Positions 52,797-60,111 of a DNA stretch of 64,000 nucleotides are shown here, piece by piece. This stretch comes from JAFKKS01 sp050187875 (lineage in GTDB: Bacteria > Pseudomonadota > Alphaproteobacteria > Rhizobiales > Xanthobacteraceae). The stretch's first letter is position 1; each line of letters begins with the position of its first letter. A program made the translations under genes and the position numbers. The stretch covers positions 41,778 through 105,777 of the forward strand of contig JBFWXB010000011.1 in NCBI GenBank assembly GCA_050187875.1, read 5' to 3'. Below the pieces are notes generated by a model that worked only from the letters and a program-made list of their open reading frames with translations, ran no database searches and was not told where the DNA came from.

Positions 52797-53041
52797 TTCA
52801 ACCTCCTGCATGTGAAAGTCAAAATCTCACGGAACCTGTGTATAATCAACGTGAAGTAAGGAAATGTTAAGACTATGGTAAACACCGAGGCAGCCGCCAC
52901 GGAGAAGACGCAATTTAGCCATGCGGAATCTGCTCGCCCGGTACGACAGTAGTGGTTTCAAGGGGCCGAGGGTAGGGCGGGCACTCGCTGGGCTGCGCAC
53001 AGCGTTAACAGCCATAGGCCTTAACGGCGCCGCTTGCGCCG

Positions 53042-53917
53042 CTACGCCGCGCGGATGACCTTAGGGTCCCCGTTGCGGACCACCGTGCCGCTGATCCCGA
53101 TGCGCATGCGCGGCAATGCCGATTCCGGCACGCGGCGTGCGATCTCGATCTCCAATATGCCGTGGGACAGGCGGGCGCCCTTGATCTCGACGTGGTCGCC
53201 GAGTTGGAAGCGGCGCTCGAAGGAGCGGTTCTCCAGGATCGATGTGGCGCCGCCGGGGTTCTCGCGCGCGGGAGCGCCGTGCTTGTTGCCGCGCACGATG
53301 AGCCGCGAGCCTTCGAGCTCGACGGACAACTCGTTGTCGAGGAAGCCGGGGACGACGAGCGTCAGAAGCTTCGTCATCGCATCGGTGCGCTCGACCTTAT
53401 AGACCGGCCAGGAGCGGCGGATGTGTCCGAACTGCAGGGCGGAGATCGTCGCGCCCCAGTAGGCGGCGCCCTCATTGAGGATGCTGCGCAGATTGTCCTC
53501 GACGCGCTGCGCATTGCTCACAAGATCGTCGATCGGCATGGCGCGAATGGCGGAGCGCAGATTGGTGCGCACCAGCACCTCGATGGCGCGCGGCAGATCG
53601 CTGACGCCGTAGCTCGCCTTGATGGGATCATGCACCAGGAGAAACGCGGTGAGGTCGAGGGACAGCGAGACATTGTCCTCGGTGACGAACTCCCCGTCTT
53701 TGATCTCGACGAGGTGCTGCGTCATGTTCACCTTGTGGCGAATGCGGTCGGCGAACGGGACGACGACATTCCATCCCGGCTTGAGCACGCGCACGGCGCG
53801 GCCGAAGCGTTCCACCACCCATTGCTGGGAAAACGGCACGACGCGAATGGTCAGACCGACCACGGTCGCACTGATCCCCATCAGAACGATGAGGTATCCC
53901 AGGTTCAAGAGCTGCAT
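53042..53917 (-). CDS. SPFH (band 7) protein fused to an Hsp20/alpha-crystallin domain
   Basis: A 291-residue protein. A membrane helix (about 4-24, LNLGYLIVLMGISATVVGL) and VVPFSQQWVVERFGRAVRVL, PGWNVVVPFADRI start a stomatin-type SPFH domain (about 25-168). The next part is not the usual SPFH coiled coil. From WPVYKVERT (170) it reads as an IbpA-type small heat-shock domain: VVPGFLDNELSVELEGSRLI, ENRSFERRFQLGDHVEIKGA, the A-x3-x-G-x-L signature in ARLSHGILEIEI, and a final IGI (I-x-I) motif near 273. The frame is open throughout. This suggests a membrane-platform protein with a built-in chaperone. ATG 53917 is preferred to TTG 53971, since ACGGGGC lies about 7 bases upstream. Confidence 0.82.
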   Translation of the reverse strand: MQLLNLGYLIVLMGISATVVGLTIRVVPFSQQWVVERFGRAVRVLKPGWNVVVPFADRIRHKVNMTQHLVEIKDGEFVTEDNVSLSLDLTAFLLVHDPIKASYGVSDLPRAIEVLVRTNLRSAIRAMPIDDLVSNAQRVEDNLRSILNEGAAYWGATISALQFGHIRRSWPVYKVERTDAMTKLLTLVVPGFLDNELSVELEGSRLIVRGNKHGAPARENPGGATSILENRSFERRFQLGDHVEIKGARLSHGILEIEIARRVPESALPRMRIGISGTVVRNGDPKVIRAA

Positions 53918-54024
53918 GAAAAGCCCCGTTGACAGCACGATAATGTGCCGCAAGGCCCGCGCGACAAGCAACTGTTAATTCTTTGGCAAGACTTGCGGCG
54001 CGCACAAAGGCGGCGGAGTGTTGC

Positions 54025-54045
54025 CGATTCGTTATTTCCGAATCG
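54025..54045. promoter_or_regulatory. Palindrome 1 in the SPFH/coiled-coil intergenic region
   Basis: CGATTCG-TTATTTC-CGAATCG, a perfect seven-base inverted repeat. It lies between divergent genes (SPFH-Hsp20 on minus, coiled coil on plus). No T run follows, so it looks like a protein-binding site, not a terminator. Confidence 0.4.
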
Positions 54046-54110
54046 AGAGAATTAAGCCATTATCGACGCTCGAAAAACGGGGGCGGTCCTCGGCGCGATT
54101 TAAAACGCGT

Positions 54111-54134
54111 TAACCATAGACGTAACTATGGTTA
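54111..54134. promoter_or_regulatory. Palindrome 2 (TAACCATAG...CTATGGTTA) in the same region
   Basis: A perfect nine-base inverted repeat around ACGTAA, preceded by TTTAAAACGCG. TTAACCAT is a CtrA half-site, and the near-site TTAA-N6-TTAACC at 54101-54116 has the wrong spacing by one. It is 76 bases upstream of the ATG at 54211. Confidence 0.45.
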
Positions 54135-54210
54135 GCGGTGCCGTCGGCGAGCGTTAGAGCGTATCCTGCACCCAAGAAGAAACGCGCTCGAGCGCCGCAG
54201 GAGAGTTGTC

Positions 54211-54774
54211 ATGGAGTCGAGGCCCCACCCCGCCACAGGCGCCATTGGTCCGTCGCATCCGAACGCGGCCGAATACGATATCGACGCCGAAACCTTGCGG
54301 GAACTCAAAAACGTGTTGAACAAAGCGTTGGCCGAGCCCGGCCGCCATCCTGCGCCCCATGCCGCGCCGGCAGAGCGGCCCACGCAGCCGCGTGTCGAGC
54401 CGCGGTTCGAGGACCACCGGCCGCAGCATCAAATTGTGCCAGATTGGGACGATGCCTTCGATCTCGTCGACAACGCCGCCGACGCGATCGACTCCGCCGA
54501 GAGCCTGATCGAGGAAGCGCGCGCGCGCAGCGAAGAGATGGCCGAGCGCATCCTCGACGAATTGCGGGTCGGGGAAGCGGAAATCGAAACGCTGGAGGCG
54601 CAAGTGCGCGCCGCCGAGGCGCGCGCCGCCGAAATGGAAGAGCGCGCTAATGAAGTAGAAACCAAAGCCGCGGATACCGAAGCGGCGGTCATGCGGTTGC
54701 ACGACCGTATCGAGGCGAAGCTCGGCCGCCTGCGCGGCGAGCGTGACGCCTCGGGCCGAATTCGCGCAGCTTGA
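54211..54774 (+). CDS. Coiled-coil protein, member A of a local paralogue family
   Basis: A 187-residue cytoplasmic protein. A polar, Pro/His-rich N-terminus (about 1-75) includes LRELKNVLNKALAEP. The C-terminal coiled coil (about 80-178) reads AFDLVDNAADAIDSAESLIE, RSEEMAERILDELRVGEAEI, LEAQVRAAEARAAEMEERAN and VMRLHDRIEAKLGRL. The same order (LV...AE....R.e....A..EL......LE..lR.AE.RA...E..L.R.HD.I) is found in the proteins at 54785 and 55417. GGAGAG precedes the ATG. Function is unknown; neighbours are an SPFH fusion and a ParA-like ATPase. Confidence 0.7.
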   Translation: MESRPHPATGAIGPSHPNAAEYDIDAETLRELKNVLNKALAEPGRHPAPHAAPAERPTQPRVEPRFEDHRPQHQIVPDWDDAFDLVDNAADAIDSAESLIEEARARSEEMAERILDELRVGEAEIETLEAQVRAAEARAAEMEERANEVETKAADTEAAVMRLHDRIEAKLGRLRGERDASGRIRAA

Positions 54775-54784
54775 GGCAGTATTC

Positions 54785-55210
54785 ATGGACATGCGACGGC
54801 CGCCGGCGGATGATCGCCGCAACGGGATTTCTTCGGGGAAAGTGATGCGGCTGCCGAACGCGCGCATGCCGGAAGAAGGCGATGTCGCCGCGCGCGGCGC
54901 GGCGGCGCTCGACATGGTGCGTCAGGCCGCGGAAGCGTTCCGCGCCGCCGAGGACCGCCTGCACTCCACGGAAGCGCGCGGCGAAGCGATCGTGCAGCGC
55001 GCGATGAAGGAGCTCAAGAACCTCAACGCCCGCAAGCAGACGCTGGAATCGCGCCTGCGCTCGGCCGAGGTGCGCGCGCAGCTGATGGAAGCGCGGCTGC
55101 AGGAGAACGAGGCCCGCGCCAAGCAGGCCGAGGAGTGGCTCGCGCGCCTGCATGACGCGCTCTACCACGATTTCACCGGCAAGAAGGTGGCGCCCGCGGC
55201 GAGCCGCTAG
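54785..55210 (+). CDS. Coiled-coil protein, member B of the local paralogue family
   Basis: A 141-residue protein starting at ATG 54785, 10 bases after member A, with GAGGCAG upstream (the ORF can extend to a GTG at 54743). After an Arg-rich lead, the coiled coil reads ALDMVRQAAEAFRAAEDRLH, VQRAMKELKNLNARKQTLES, LRSAEVRAQLMEARLQENEA, then EEWLARLHDALYHDF. This matches members A and C along its length. It is very likely cotranscribed with member A. Confidence 0.7.
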   Translation: MDMRRPPADDRRNGISSGKVMRLPNARMPEEGDVAARGAAALDMVRQAAEAFRAAEDRLHSTEARGEAIVQRAMKELKNLNARKQTLESRLRSAEVRAQLMEARLQENEARAKQAEEWLARLHDALYHDFTGKKVAPAASR

Positions 55211-55244
55211 CGCTACATAGTTTGGTTGATCGCGCCGCTTGCTC

Positions 55245-55320
55245 CGCTCATTCCCGCGAAAGCGAGAATCCAGCGAATTATTTGGCCCGTCTCCGCGCTT
55301 TCGCGGGGGACGAGCGGAGA
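55245..55320. repeat. Degenerate REP-type palindrome
   Basis: CTCATTCCCGCGAAAGCGAGA at the left and CGCGCTTTCGCGGGGGACGAG at the right. The arms resemble the GTCGTCCCCGCGAAGGCGGG family but have diverged. It lies between convergent genes. Confidence 0.65.
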
Positions 55321-55366
55321 CAAGTCAATCCACCCTGCTCTGAGTGCTCAGGCCGAAACCGCCCAT

Positions 55367-55394
55367 AAAAAATGCCTGCTTCGGGCGGCATTTT
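55367..55394 (-). terminator. Rho-independent terminator after member C
   Basis: AAAATGCC pairs with GGCATTTT, with a GC-rich inner part and six T residues on the minus strand. It lies 23 bases after the stop of the gene at 55417 and may also serve the convergent plus-strand genes. Confidence 0.8.
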
Positions 55395-55416
55395 CTTTAG
55401 AGAATCGACGCCCCGC

Positions 55417-55875
55417 TCAGGCGGCCGAAACGGCCCCCGGAGGCGGCGGACCGATGCGCGATTCCATCTCGCGGTCGACGAGGTTGCGCTTGATGGCGTC
55501 ATGCACGCGCACCAGCCACTCCTCGGCGTCCTTGGCGCGCTGCTCGGCCTGGCGCAAGCGATCTTCCAGCTGGCGGATGCGCGCCTCGGCGGTCTTGAGC
55601 TCCTCGATGGCGCGCTGGGCGAGCTGCTGGCCGCGATCGGCGAGCGCCTGCCCGCGGTCCTCGGCGATGCGGATCACCTGCACGGTCTGGCGCACCAGAT
55701 CGAGCGTCGCCTGGCCCGTGCGCTTCATGTCGCCGTTGTCGACCGGGATATCCGGAGAGGCCGGCCGCCGCACCCCCGTCAGATTGGCCTTGTTGATCTC
55801 GCGGCGAAGGCGAGCCGAAGGCTCGACGCCGATGTCGAGGACATGATCCTGCGGATAATTGCGGCTCTCATCCAT
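55417..55875 (-). CDS. Coiled-coil protein, member C of the local paralogue family
   Basis: A 152-residue protein from ATG 55875, with AGGTGG five bases upstream (a GTG at 55884 is also possible). The coiled coil reads TLDLVRQTVQVIRIAEDRGQ, LAQRAIEELKTAEARIRQLE, LRQAEQRAKDAEEWLVRVHD and AIKRNLVDREMESRI, closest to member B. It is on the opposite strand, so the family expanded by more than tandem duplication. The end is Pro-rich. The 330 bases upstream, to the ParA gene, hold a half-site CTTAACCAG at 55942 and the CtrA box at 56144. Confidence 0.7.
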   Translation of the reverse strand: MDESRNYPQDHVLDIGVEPSARLRREINKANLTGVRRPASPDIPVDNGDMKRTGQATLDLVRQTVQVIRIAEDRGQALADRGQQLAQRAIEELKTAEARIRQLEDRLRQAEQRAKDAEEWLVRVHDAIKRNLVDREMESRIGPPPPGAVSAA

Positions 55876-56143
55876 TGCTTCCACCTGCCCCCTTGCGGTG
55901 CGCCTGAAGCGCGTTTTCGCGCACCCTCGCGAATGGTCAAAACGATCTTAACCAGCGGGTTCCGTGTTTTCCACCGCGTTCACGCGCGCCGGCGATCAAA
56001 CACCGCAGCCGTGGCCTCAACGCAACGCAACCGGCGATTTCGCAGCTTTCGGGACGGGGACTCGGGCAGTCGGGCAGTCCGTGCCCTTCCCCGTTCGCGC
56101 GAATCAACGAACACTGATAAACGCCTTATTAACACGCTGATTC

Positions 56144-56159
56144 TTAACCAACCGTTAAC
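56144..56159. promoter_or_regulatory. Perfect CtrA-type box upstream of the ParA-like gene
   Basis: TTAA (56144-56147), seven bases CCAACCG, TTAAC (56155-56159): an exact match to the CtrA consensus TTAA-N7-TTAAC. It ends 48 bases before the ParA-like start codon. Two further TTAA words lie just upstream in otherwise GC-rich DNA. CtrA control of this gene is therefore likely. Confidence 0.6.
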
Positions 56160-56207
56160 CATACTGGGCACAGCCTCGCGACAATCACAAGCTTTGGGGA
56201 GCCTCCG

Positions 56208-56888
56208 ATGAACGTCATCGTCTTCGCGTCGCGCAAAGGTGGGTCGGGCAAAAGCACGCTGACGGCGCATCTCGCCTCCATTGCCCATAAGCCCTCCCAG
56301 CCCTGCCTTCTGATCGATGCGGACCCTCAAGGGTCGCTCACCCTCTGGCACCGCCTGCGCGGGACCGGGGAGCCGGCGCTGAAAAGCGGGGCGCGCAACC
56401 TGGCGGAGACCGTCAAGGCCGCCAAGCGCGACGGCTACAAATGGGTGTTCATCGACACGCCGCCCAACCTGTCCAACGTCGTGGGCGAAGCCATGCGCTG
56501 CGCCACGCTGGTGGTGATCCCGGCTCGGGCCACGGTATTCGACCTCATGGCGGTGCAGGAAACGATCGCCGAGTGCCGGCAGATGCGCAAACCCTATGCG
56601 GTGGTGCTCAATGCCGCTCCAGCGCGGCGGGACGACCAGGAAGCCCCGGTCATCGCGCAAGCGCGCGCCGGCCTTGCCCGCTTCAAGGTCCCGGTCTGGG
56701 CCGGGCAGATCACCAACCGCACGAGCCTTGCGATGTCGCTCGCCTCCGGCGAAGGCGCGAAAGAATTCGCGCCGGACTCGCTCGCCGCTGATGAAGTCGC
56801 GCGGCTGTGGTCGGCGATCCGCAAGTCGGTCGACGCCATCAACGGCGCCTATGCCGGCGCCGAGGCGATGCACCGCGCGGCGGCGTGA
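56208..56888 (+). CDS. ParA/MinD-family ATPase
   Basis: A 226-residue P-loop ATPase with the deviant Walker A RKGGSGKST (9-17), the LLIDADPQGSLTLW loop, the Walker B-like WVFIDTPPNLSN, and VVLNAAPARRDD. It lacks an N-terminal DNA-binding domain and is shorter than chromosomal ParA, so it belongs to the small orphan ParA-like group. Such proteins position cargo such as chemoreceptor arrays, carboxysomes or plasmids. No ParB gene is adjacent; the neighbouring coiled-coil proteins are possible partners (inference). The gene begins MNVIVFASRKGG, with GGGGAGCC upstream. Confidence 0.88.
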   Translation: MNVIVFASRKGGSGKSTLTAHLASIAHKPSQPCLLIDADPQGSLTLWHRLRGTGEPALKSGARNLAETVKAAKRDGYKWVFIDTPPNLSNVVGEAMRCATLVVIPARATVFDLMAVQETIAECRQMRKPYAVVLNAAPARRDDQEAPVIAQARAGLARFKVPVWAGQITNRTSLAMSLASGEGAKEFAPDSLAADEVARLWSAIRKSVDAINGAYAGAEAMHRAAA

Positions 56889-56944
56889 GGGCGCAGCCTT
56901 AGAGCATATTGTTAGCCCAAGGCGATTCGGCATCGGCAGCGCGC

Positions 56945-57057
56945 TCCCTCTCCCCGACGGGGAGAGGGTTGGGGTGAGGGGGCTCGCACTCTCGATAGAT
57001 CGTACGCCCTCACCCGGCGCGCTTCGCGCGCCGACCTCTCCCCACGGGAGAGGTGAA
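56945..57057. repeat. Inverted repeat of the CCCTCTCCCC...GGGAGAGGTG type
   Basis: CCCTCTCCCCGACGGGGAGA with GGGTTGGGGTGAGGG, mirrored by CCCTCACCCGG and GACCTCTCCCCACGGGAGAG, plus an inner GGCGCGCTTCGCGCGCC hairpin. Same family as 20905. It separates the convergent ParA and PanE-like genes. Confidence 0.85.
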
Positions 57058-57096
57058 CAACGCCCGCCGCTATTCAATCCAAAAAACCAGGCACGC

Positions 57097-58152
57097 TCAG
57101 CCCTCGAGCGATTTGAGATGCTCGGGCGCGGGGCGTATCTCGCCCGCTTCCATCTTGCGCACCATCGCCGCGACCGCCGCGTGGGTCGGCACCGGAACGC
57201 CGTGAGCGGCGCCTTCGGCAGCGATATAGCCGTTGAAGAAATCGACCTCGGTGCGCCGGCCCTTGCTGAGATCCTGAAGGCTTCCTGACGGGCCGCCTGC
57301 CACCATGCTCGCGGTCACGGCGGCGAGCGCCGCCATCGTCTCGTCGACCGCCAAGCGATCGCCCGCGCCCGCCGCGCGCCAGCGCTCCGGCGGCAAGCCG
57401 AACAGGGTGTCGAGGTGGAAGCCGAGTTCGGTCCCCAGCGCAATCGCTTCGGCGCCGAGCCGCAGAATGATGCGACGCGTGTCCTCGCGGCCGTAGACCT
57501 CCTTGAGTGACAGTCCACTGACGCCGGACACACCGGACGTCATGGTGTTGGCGCACAACTTCTCCCAGCGGTCGTCCCACAGATGCGTGGTGACGGTGGC
57601 GTTGTCGACCTGCCCGAGCAGAGCGGCGATCGCCCGCACGCGCGGCGTTTCGCGGCCGCTCATCTCGCCGGCCTTGAACACCGGCTTCGCGCCACCACGC
57701 TTGCGCGTCCGGCGCACATGACCGGGCCCGACCAGCGAAACATCGAGCGTGCCGCCGACGACGCCGAGCGTGCGTGTCCACCCGGCAATGCGCGCGACGC
57801 GCTCCTCGACGAACGCGTTCTGCAGCGTGACGATCGGCGCGCGCGGCACGACGTCGGCAAGGAGCGTCGCGGCCCAATCGGTGTCGTAGAGCTTGACGGT
57901 GAGGAAGGCGAAGCGCACCGGCAAATGCCGCAACGTCTGCGCCTCGGAGAAATGCAGCGCCTGCGGCTTTACCGTGTGCGTGCCCTCCGGCGTCTCGATC
58001 TTGAGCCCATCGGCGCGGATCGCGTCCACATGCGCGGGCCATGGATCGAGAAGAATGACCTCCTCGCCGGCGAGGCTCAGCATCCCGCCGACATAGCCGC
58101 CGACGGCGCCCGCGCCGAGAAAGACGATCGGGCCGCGGTCCGCCCCGCTCAT
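57097..58152 (-). CDS. 2-dehydropantoate 2-reductase (ApbA/PanE family)
   Basis: A 351-residue ketopantoate reductase-family protein. The NADPH loop is IVFLGAGAVGGYVGGML; the interdomain region has TLQNAFVEERVARI, and the C-terminal domain has KLCANTMTSGVSGVSGLS (catalytic Lys in WEKLCAN) and GRRTEVDFFNGYIAAEGA with VPTHAAVAAMV. It is longer than E. coli PanE (303), which is usual for paralogues that may act on other 2-oxoacids rather than pantothenate synthesis. It lies last in an operon after a Bug-type binding protein gene (10-base gap), so a catabolic role is plausible. Confidence 0.87.
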   Translation of the reverse strand: MSGADRGPIVFLGAGAVGGYVGGMLSLAGEEVILLDPWPAHVDAIRADGLKIETPEGTHTVKPQALHFSEAQTLRHLPVRFAFLTVKLYDTDWAATLLADVVPRAPIVTLQNAFVEERVARIAGWTRTLGVVGGTLDVSLVGPGHVRRTRKRGGAKPVFKAGEMSGRETPRVRAIAALLGQVDNATVTTHLWDDRWEKLCANTMTSGVSGVSGLSLKEVYGREDTRRIILRLGAEAIALGTELGFHLDTLFGLPPERWRAAGAGDRLAVDETMAALAAVTASMVAGGPSGSLQDLSKGRRTEVDFFNGYIAAEGAAHGVPVPTHAAVAAMVRKMEAGEIRPAPEHLKSLEG

Positions 58153-58162
58153 GCGATGGCGC

Positions 58163-59152
58163 TCATTCCGCTTCGATGCCCGCCTGCTTCACGATATTCG
58201 CAAGGCGCGTCTGTTCGCTGGCGATGAATTTCTGGAACGCGTCGGCGCCGAGCTCACCCGGATCGAGGGCAAGCTGCTTGAAGCGTTCGACGGTCGCCGG
58301 CTTCTTGAGGAAGGGAAGGACGACGGCCTCGGACCGGCTGATGACATCCTTCGGCGTTCCGGCCGGCGCGACCAGCCCCCACCAGGCGCCGACGTCGAAG
58401 CCCGGGTAGCCTTGCTCGGCGACGCTCGGGATATCCGGGAAGATGCTGGAGCGCTTCGCGCTCGCGATGGCGATGGGGCGCACCGCGCCCGACTGGATGT
58501 GCGGGATGCCGGGCGCAATCGACATGAAGTACATCTGCACCTGGCCGGCGAGGAGGTCCGTGATCGCCGGCGTGTCACCGCGATAGGGCACGTGCGTCAT
58601 CTTGATGCCGGCGCGCGCGACGAACAGCGCGGAGGCGAGATGCGGCCCGGCGCCGATGCCCGACGAGGCGTAATTGAGCTTGCCGGGATTCTTCTTCGCG
58701 TAATCGACGAGCTCGGCGAGCGTCTTCACCGGCACCGACGGGTGCACGCACAAAATATAGGAGCTGCTCGCGCACAGCGTGATCGCCGAGAAGTCCTTCA
58801 CCGGATCGTAGGGCAGCGACTTCTTGATGCTCGGCGCGAGCACCTGCGAGCTCGACATCATATAGAGTGTATAGCCATCGGGCGGCGACTTCGCCGCTAC
58901 CTCCGCGCCGATCGCGCCCGCCGCACCGGAGCGGTTGTCGACGATGAAGTTGCCGTTGAGCTTCTCGCCCATCTCCTGCGCGACCGTGCGCGCGACAAGA
59001 TCGTTGGCGCCGCCCGCGGGGTAGCCCACGATCACCTTCACCGGGCGCGACGGCCAGGTGTCCGCGCGCGCTGCCTTTGCGAATGCCGCCGGCAACACCA
59101 TCGCGCCGGCGGCGCCGCGCAACATCGCGCGGCGATTGATCTTCATGCTCAT
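58163..59152 (-). CDS. Bug-type (tripartite tricarboxylate transporter) solute-binding protein 1
   Basis: A 329-residue protein with a long N-terminal signal containing NRRAMLRGAAGAMVLPAAFA, which resembles a Tat signal. Then follow the Bug motifs: WPSRPVKVIVGYPAGGANDL, NFIVDNRSGAAGAIGAEVAA, PDGYTLYMMSSS, LNYASSGIGAGPHLASALF and TDLLAGQVQMYF. It captures a carboxylated solute in the periplasm. No TctA/TctB membrane partners are adjacent. It lies between an alpha/beta hydrolase gene and the PanE-like gene on the same strand. Confidence 0.9.
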   Translation of the reverse strand: MSMKINRRAMLRGAAGAMVLPAAFAKAARADTWPSRPVKVIVGYPAGGANDLVARTVAQEMGEKLNGNFIVDNRSGAAGAIGAEVAAKSPPDGYTLYMMSSSQVLAPSIKKSLPYDPVKDFSAITLCASSSYILCVHPSVPVKTLAELVDYAKKNPGKLNYASSGIGAGPHLASALFVARAGIKMTHVPYRGDTPAITDLLAGQVQMYFMSIAPGIPHIQSGAVRPIAIASAKRSSIFPDIPSVAEQGYPGFDVGAWWGLVAPAGTPKDVISRSEAVVLPFLKKPATVERFKQLALDPGELGADAFQKFIASEQTRLANIVKQAGIEAE

Positions 59153-59168
59153 CGATCTCTCCTCCCCT

Positions 59169-59978
59169 TCACGGCGCGCCGAAGCGCCAGCGCAGGAATG
59201 TCAGCACATCTTCGACGCAGCGATCGGGCAGACTGTCGCAGATGTTGTGCGGCATGCCCTCGTAGGAAATCATCTCGACGTCGGGAATGCGCTCGCCCAT
59301 CGCGTCATAATTGTGGGTCGAGCCGACCGTCTCGGCGCCGGGATAGACGACGAGCGTCGGCGCCTTGATACGGTGCAGCTCACTCGACCATTCGAGCGTC
59401 GTCATCAGCCCGATGAAGCGCGCGAGATAGGGCACATCGTTCTTCGCCGCCTCGTCGAGGAACCATTCGATATGGCGTGGATCGGTGCGATCGAGCGGAA
59501 AGCGGTCGGAGATCGTCGCGGCGAGGAAGGGACGCAGGCCCTCCTTCGCGACGCGCGGCAGCCAGCTCGCCGCCTGGCTGTTCTTCAGGCCCGGCGTCGA
59601 GCCGAACAGCATCAGGCCGGTCAGCCGGTCGGGATGCGCCATGGCGAGGTTCTGCGCGACATAGCCGCCGGCCGAGTTGCCGACGACGTGCGGCGCCTTG
59701 CAGCCGAGGTGATCGAGGAGCTCGACCGTGTCCTTCACCAGGCGTTCCATATCGAGCTTCGAGTCCGGCGGCGGCACCTGCGAGGCGCCATGGCCGCGCA
59801 GATCCATGCGCACGACACGATAATGCCGCGAGAGGCGCGGCACCCAGGCGTAATAGCGCTTCGACGAGCCCATCGCCGCGTGCAGCAGCAGGAGCGTCGG
59901 GGCATTCTTCCAAGGGTCTGAGAAATCGTCGATGTAATAGGCGAGCTTCAAACCGTCACTGGTCGTGAACTGCTGCAC
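59169..59978 (-). CDS. Alpha/beta hydrolase (enol-lactonase/esterase-like)
   Basis: A 269-residue alpha/beta hydrolase. LLLHAAMGSSKRYYAWVPRL holds the oxyanion region, RVVRMDLRGHGASQVPPPDS is typical of 3-oxoadipate enol-lactonase-like enzymes, the nucleophile elbow is VVGNSAGGYVAQNLA, and GMPHNICDSLPD carries the catalytic His. GTG 59978 is chosen because GGGGA lies 7 bases upstream; the open frame to 60035 would start in a hairpin. The true ester or lactone substrate is unknown. First gene of the hydrolase-Bug-PanE operon. Confidence 0.85.
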   Translation of the reverse strand: MQQFTTSDGLKLAYYIDDFSDPWKNAPTLLLLHAAMGSSKRYYAWVPRLSRHYRVVRMDLRGHGASQVPPPDSKLDMERLVKDTVELLDHLGCKAPHVVGNSAGGYVAQNLAMAHPDRLTGLMLFGSTPGLKNSQAASWLPRVAKEGLRPFLAATISDRFPLDRTDPRHIEWFLDEAAKNDVPYLARFIGLMTTLEWSSELHRIKAPTLVVYPGAETVGSTHNYDAMGERIPDVEMISYEGMPHNICDSLPDRCVEDVLTFLRWRFGAP

Positions 59979-60111
59979 AGGACCATCCCCGGTGGAAAAG
60001 CTAAAGCGCCTGGCAAGGCGCTTTTGCCTTGGCATGCAAAGGTGCGCAAAATAGTGTCCATGGCGCGGGCGCGGTCAAGGCCCTTTCGCGCATATGAGCA
60101 ACGAGGACACG

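Noticed and set aside
53940..53968. CTTG-N17-CACATTAT as a heat-shock (RpoH) promoter for the SPFH-Hsp20 gene
   Set aside because: The -10 part is too degenerate to support, although such a promoter would make biological sense.
54101..54116. TTAA-N6-TTAACC as a CtrA box before the coiled-coil gene
   Set aside because: The spacer is six bases, not seven; CtrA spacing is strict. Kept only as context for the palindrome.
60003..60025. AAAGCGCC/GGCGCTTT hairpin as a plus-strand terminator
   Set aside because: No plus-strand gene lies upstream; it sits in the leader of the minus-strand hydrolase, where it lacks a T run at the right end. Used only to argue against the 60035 start.
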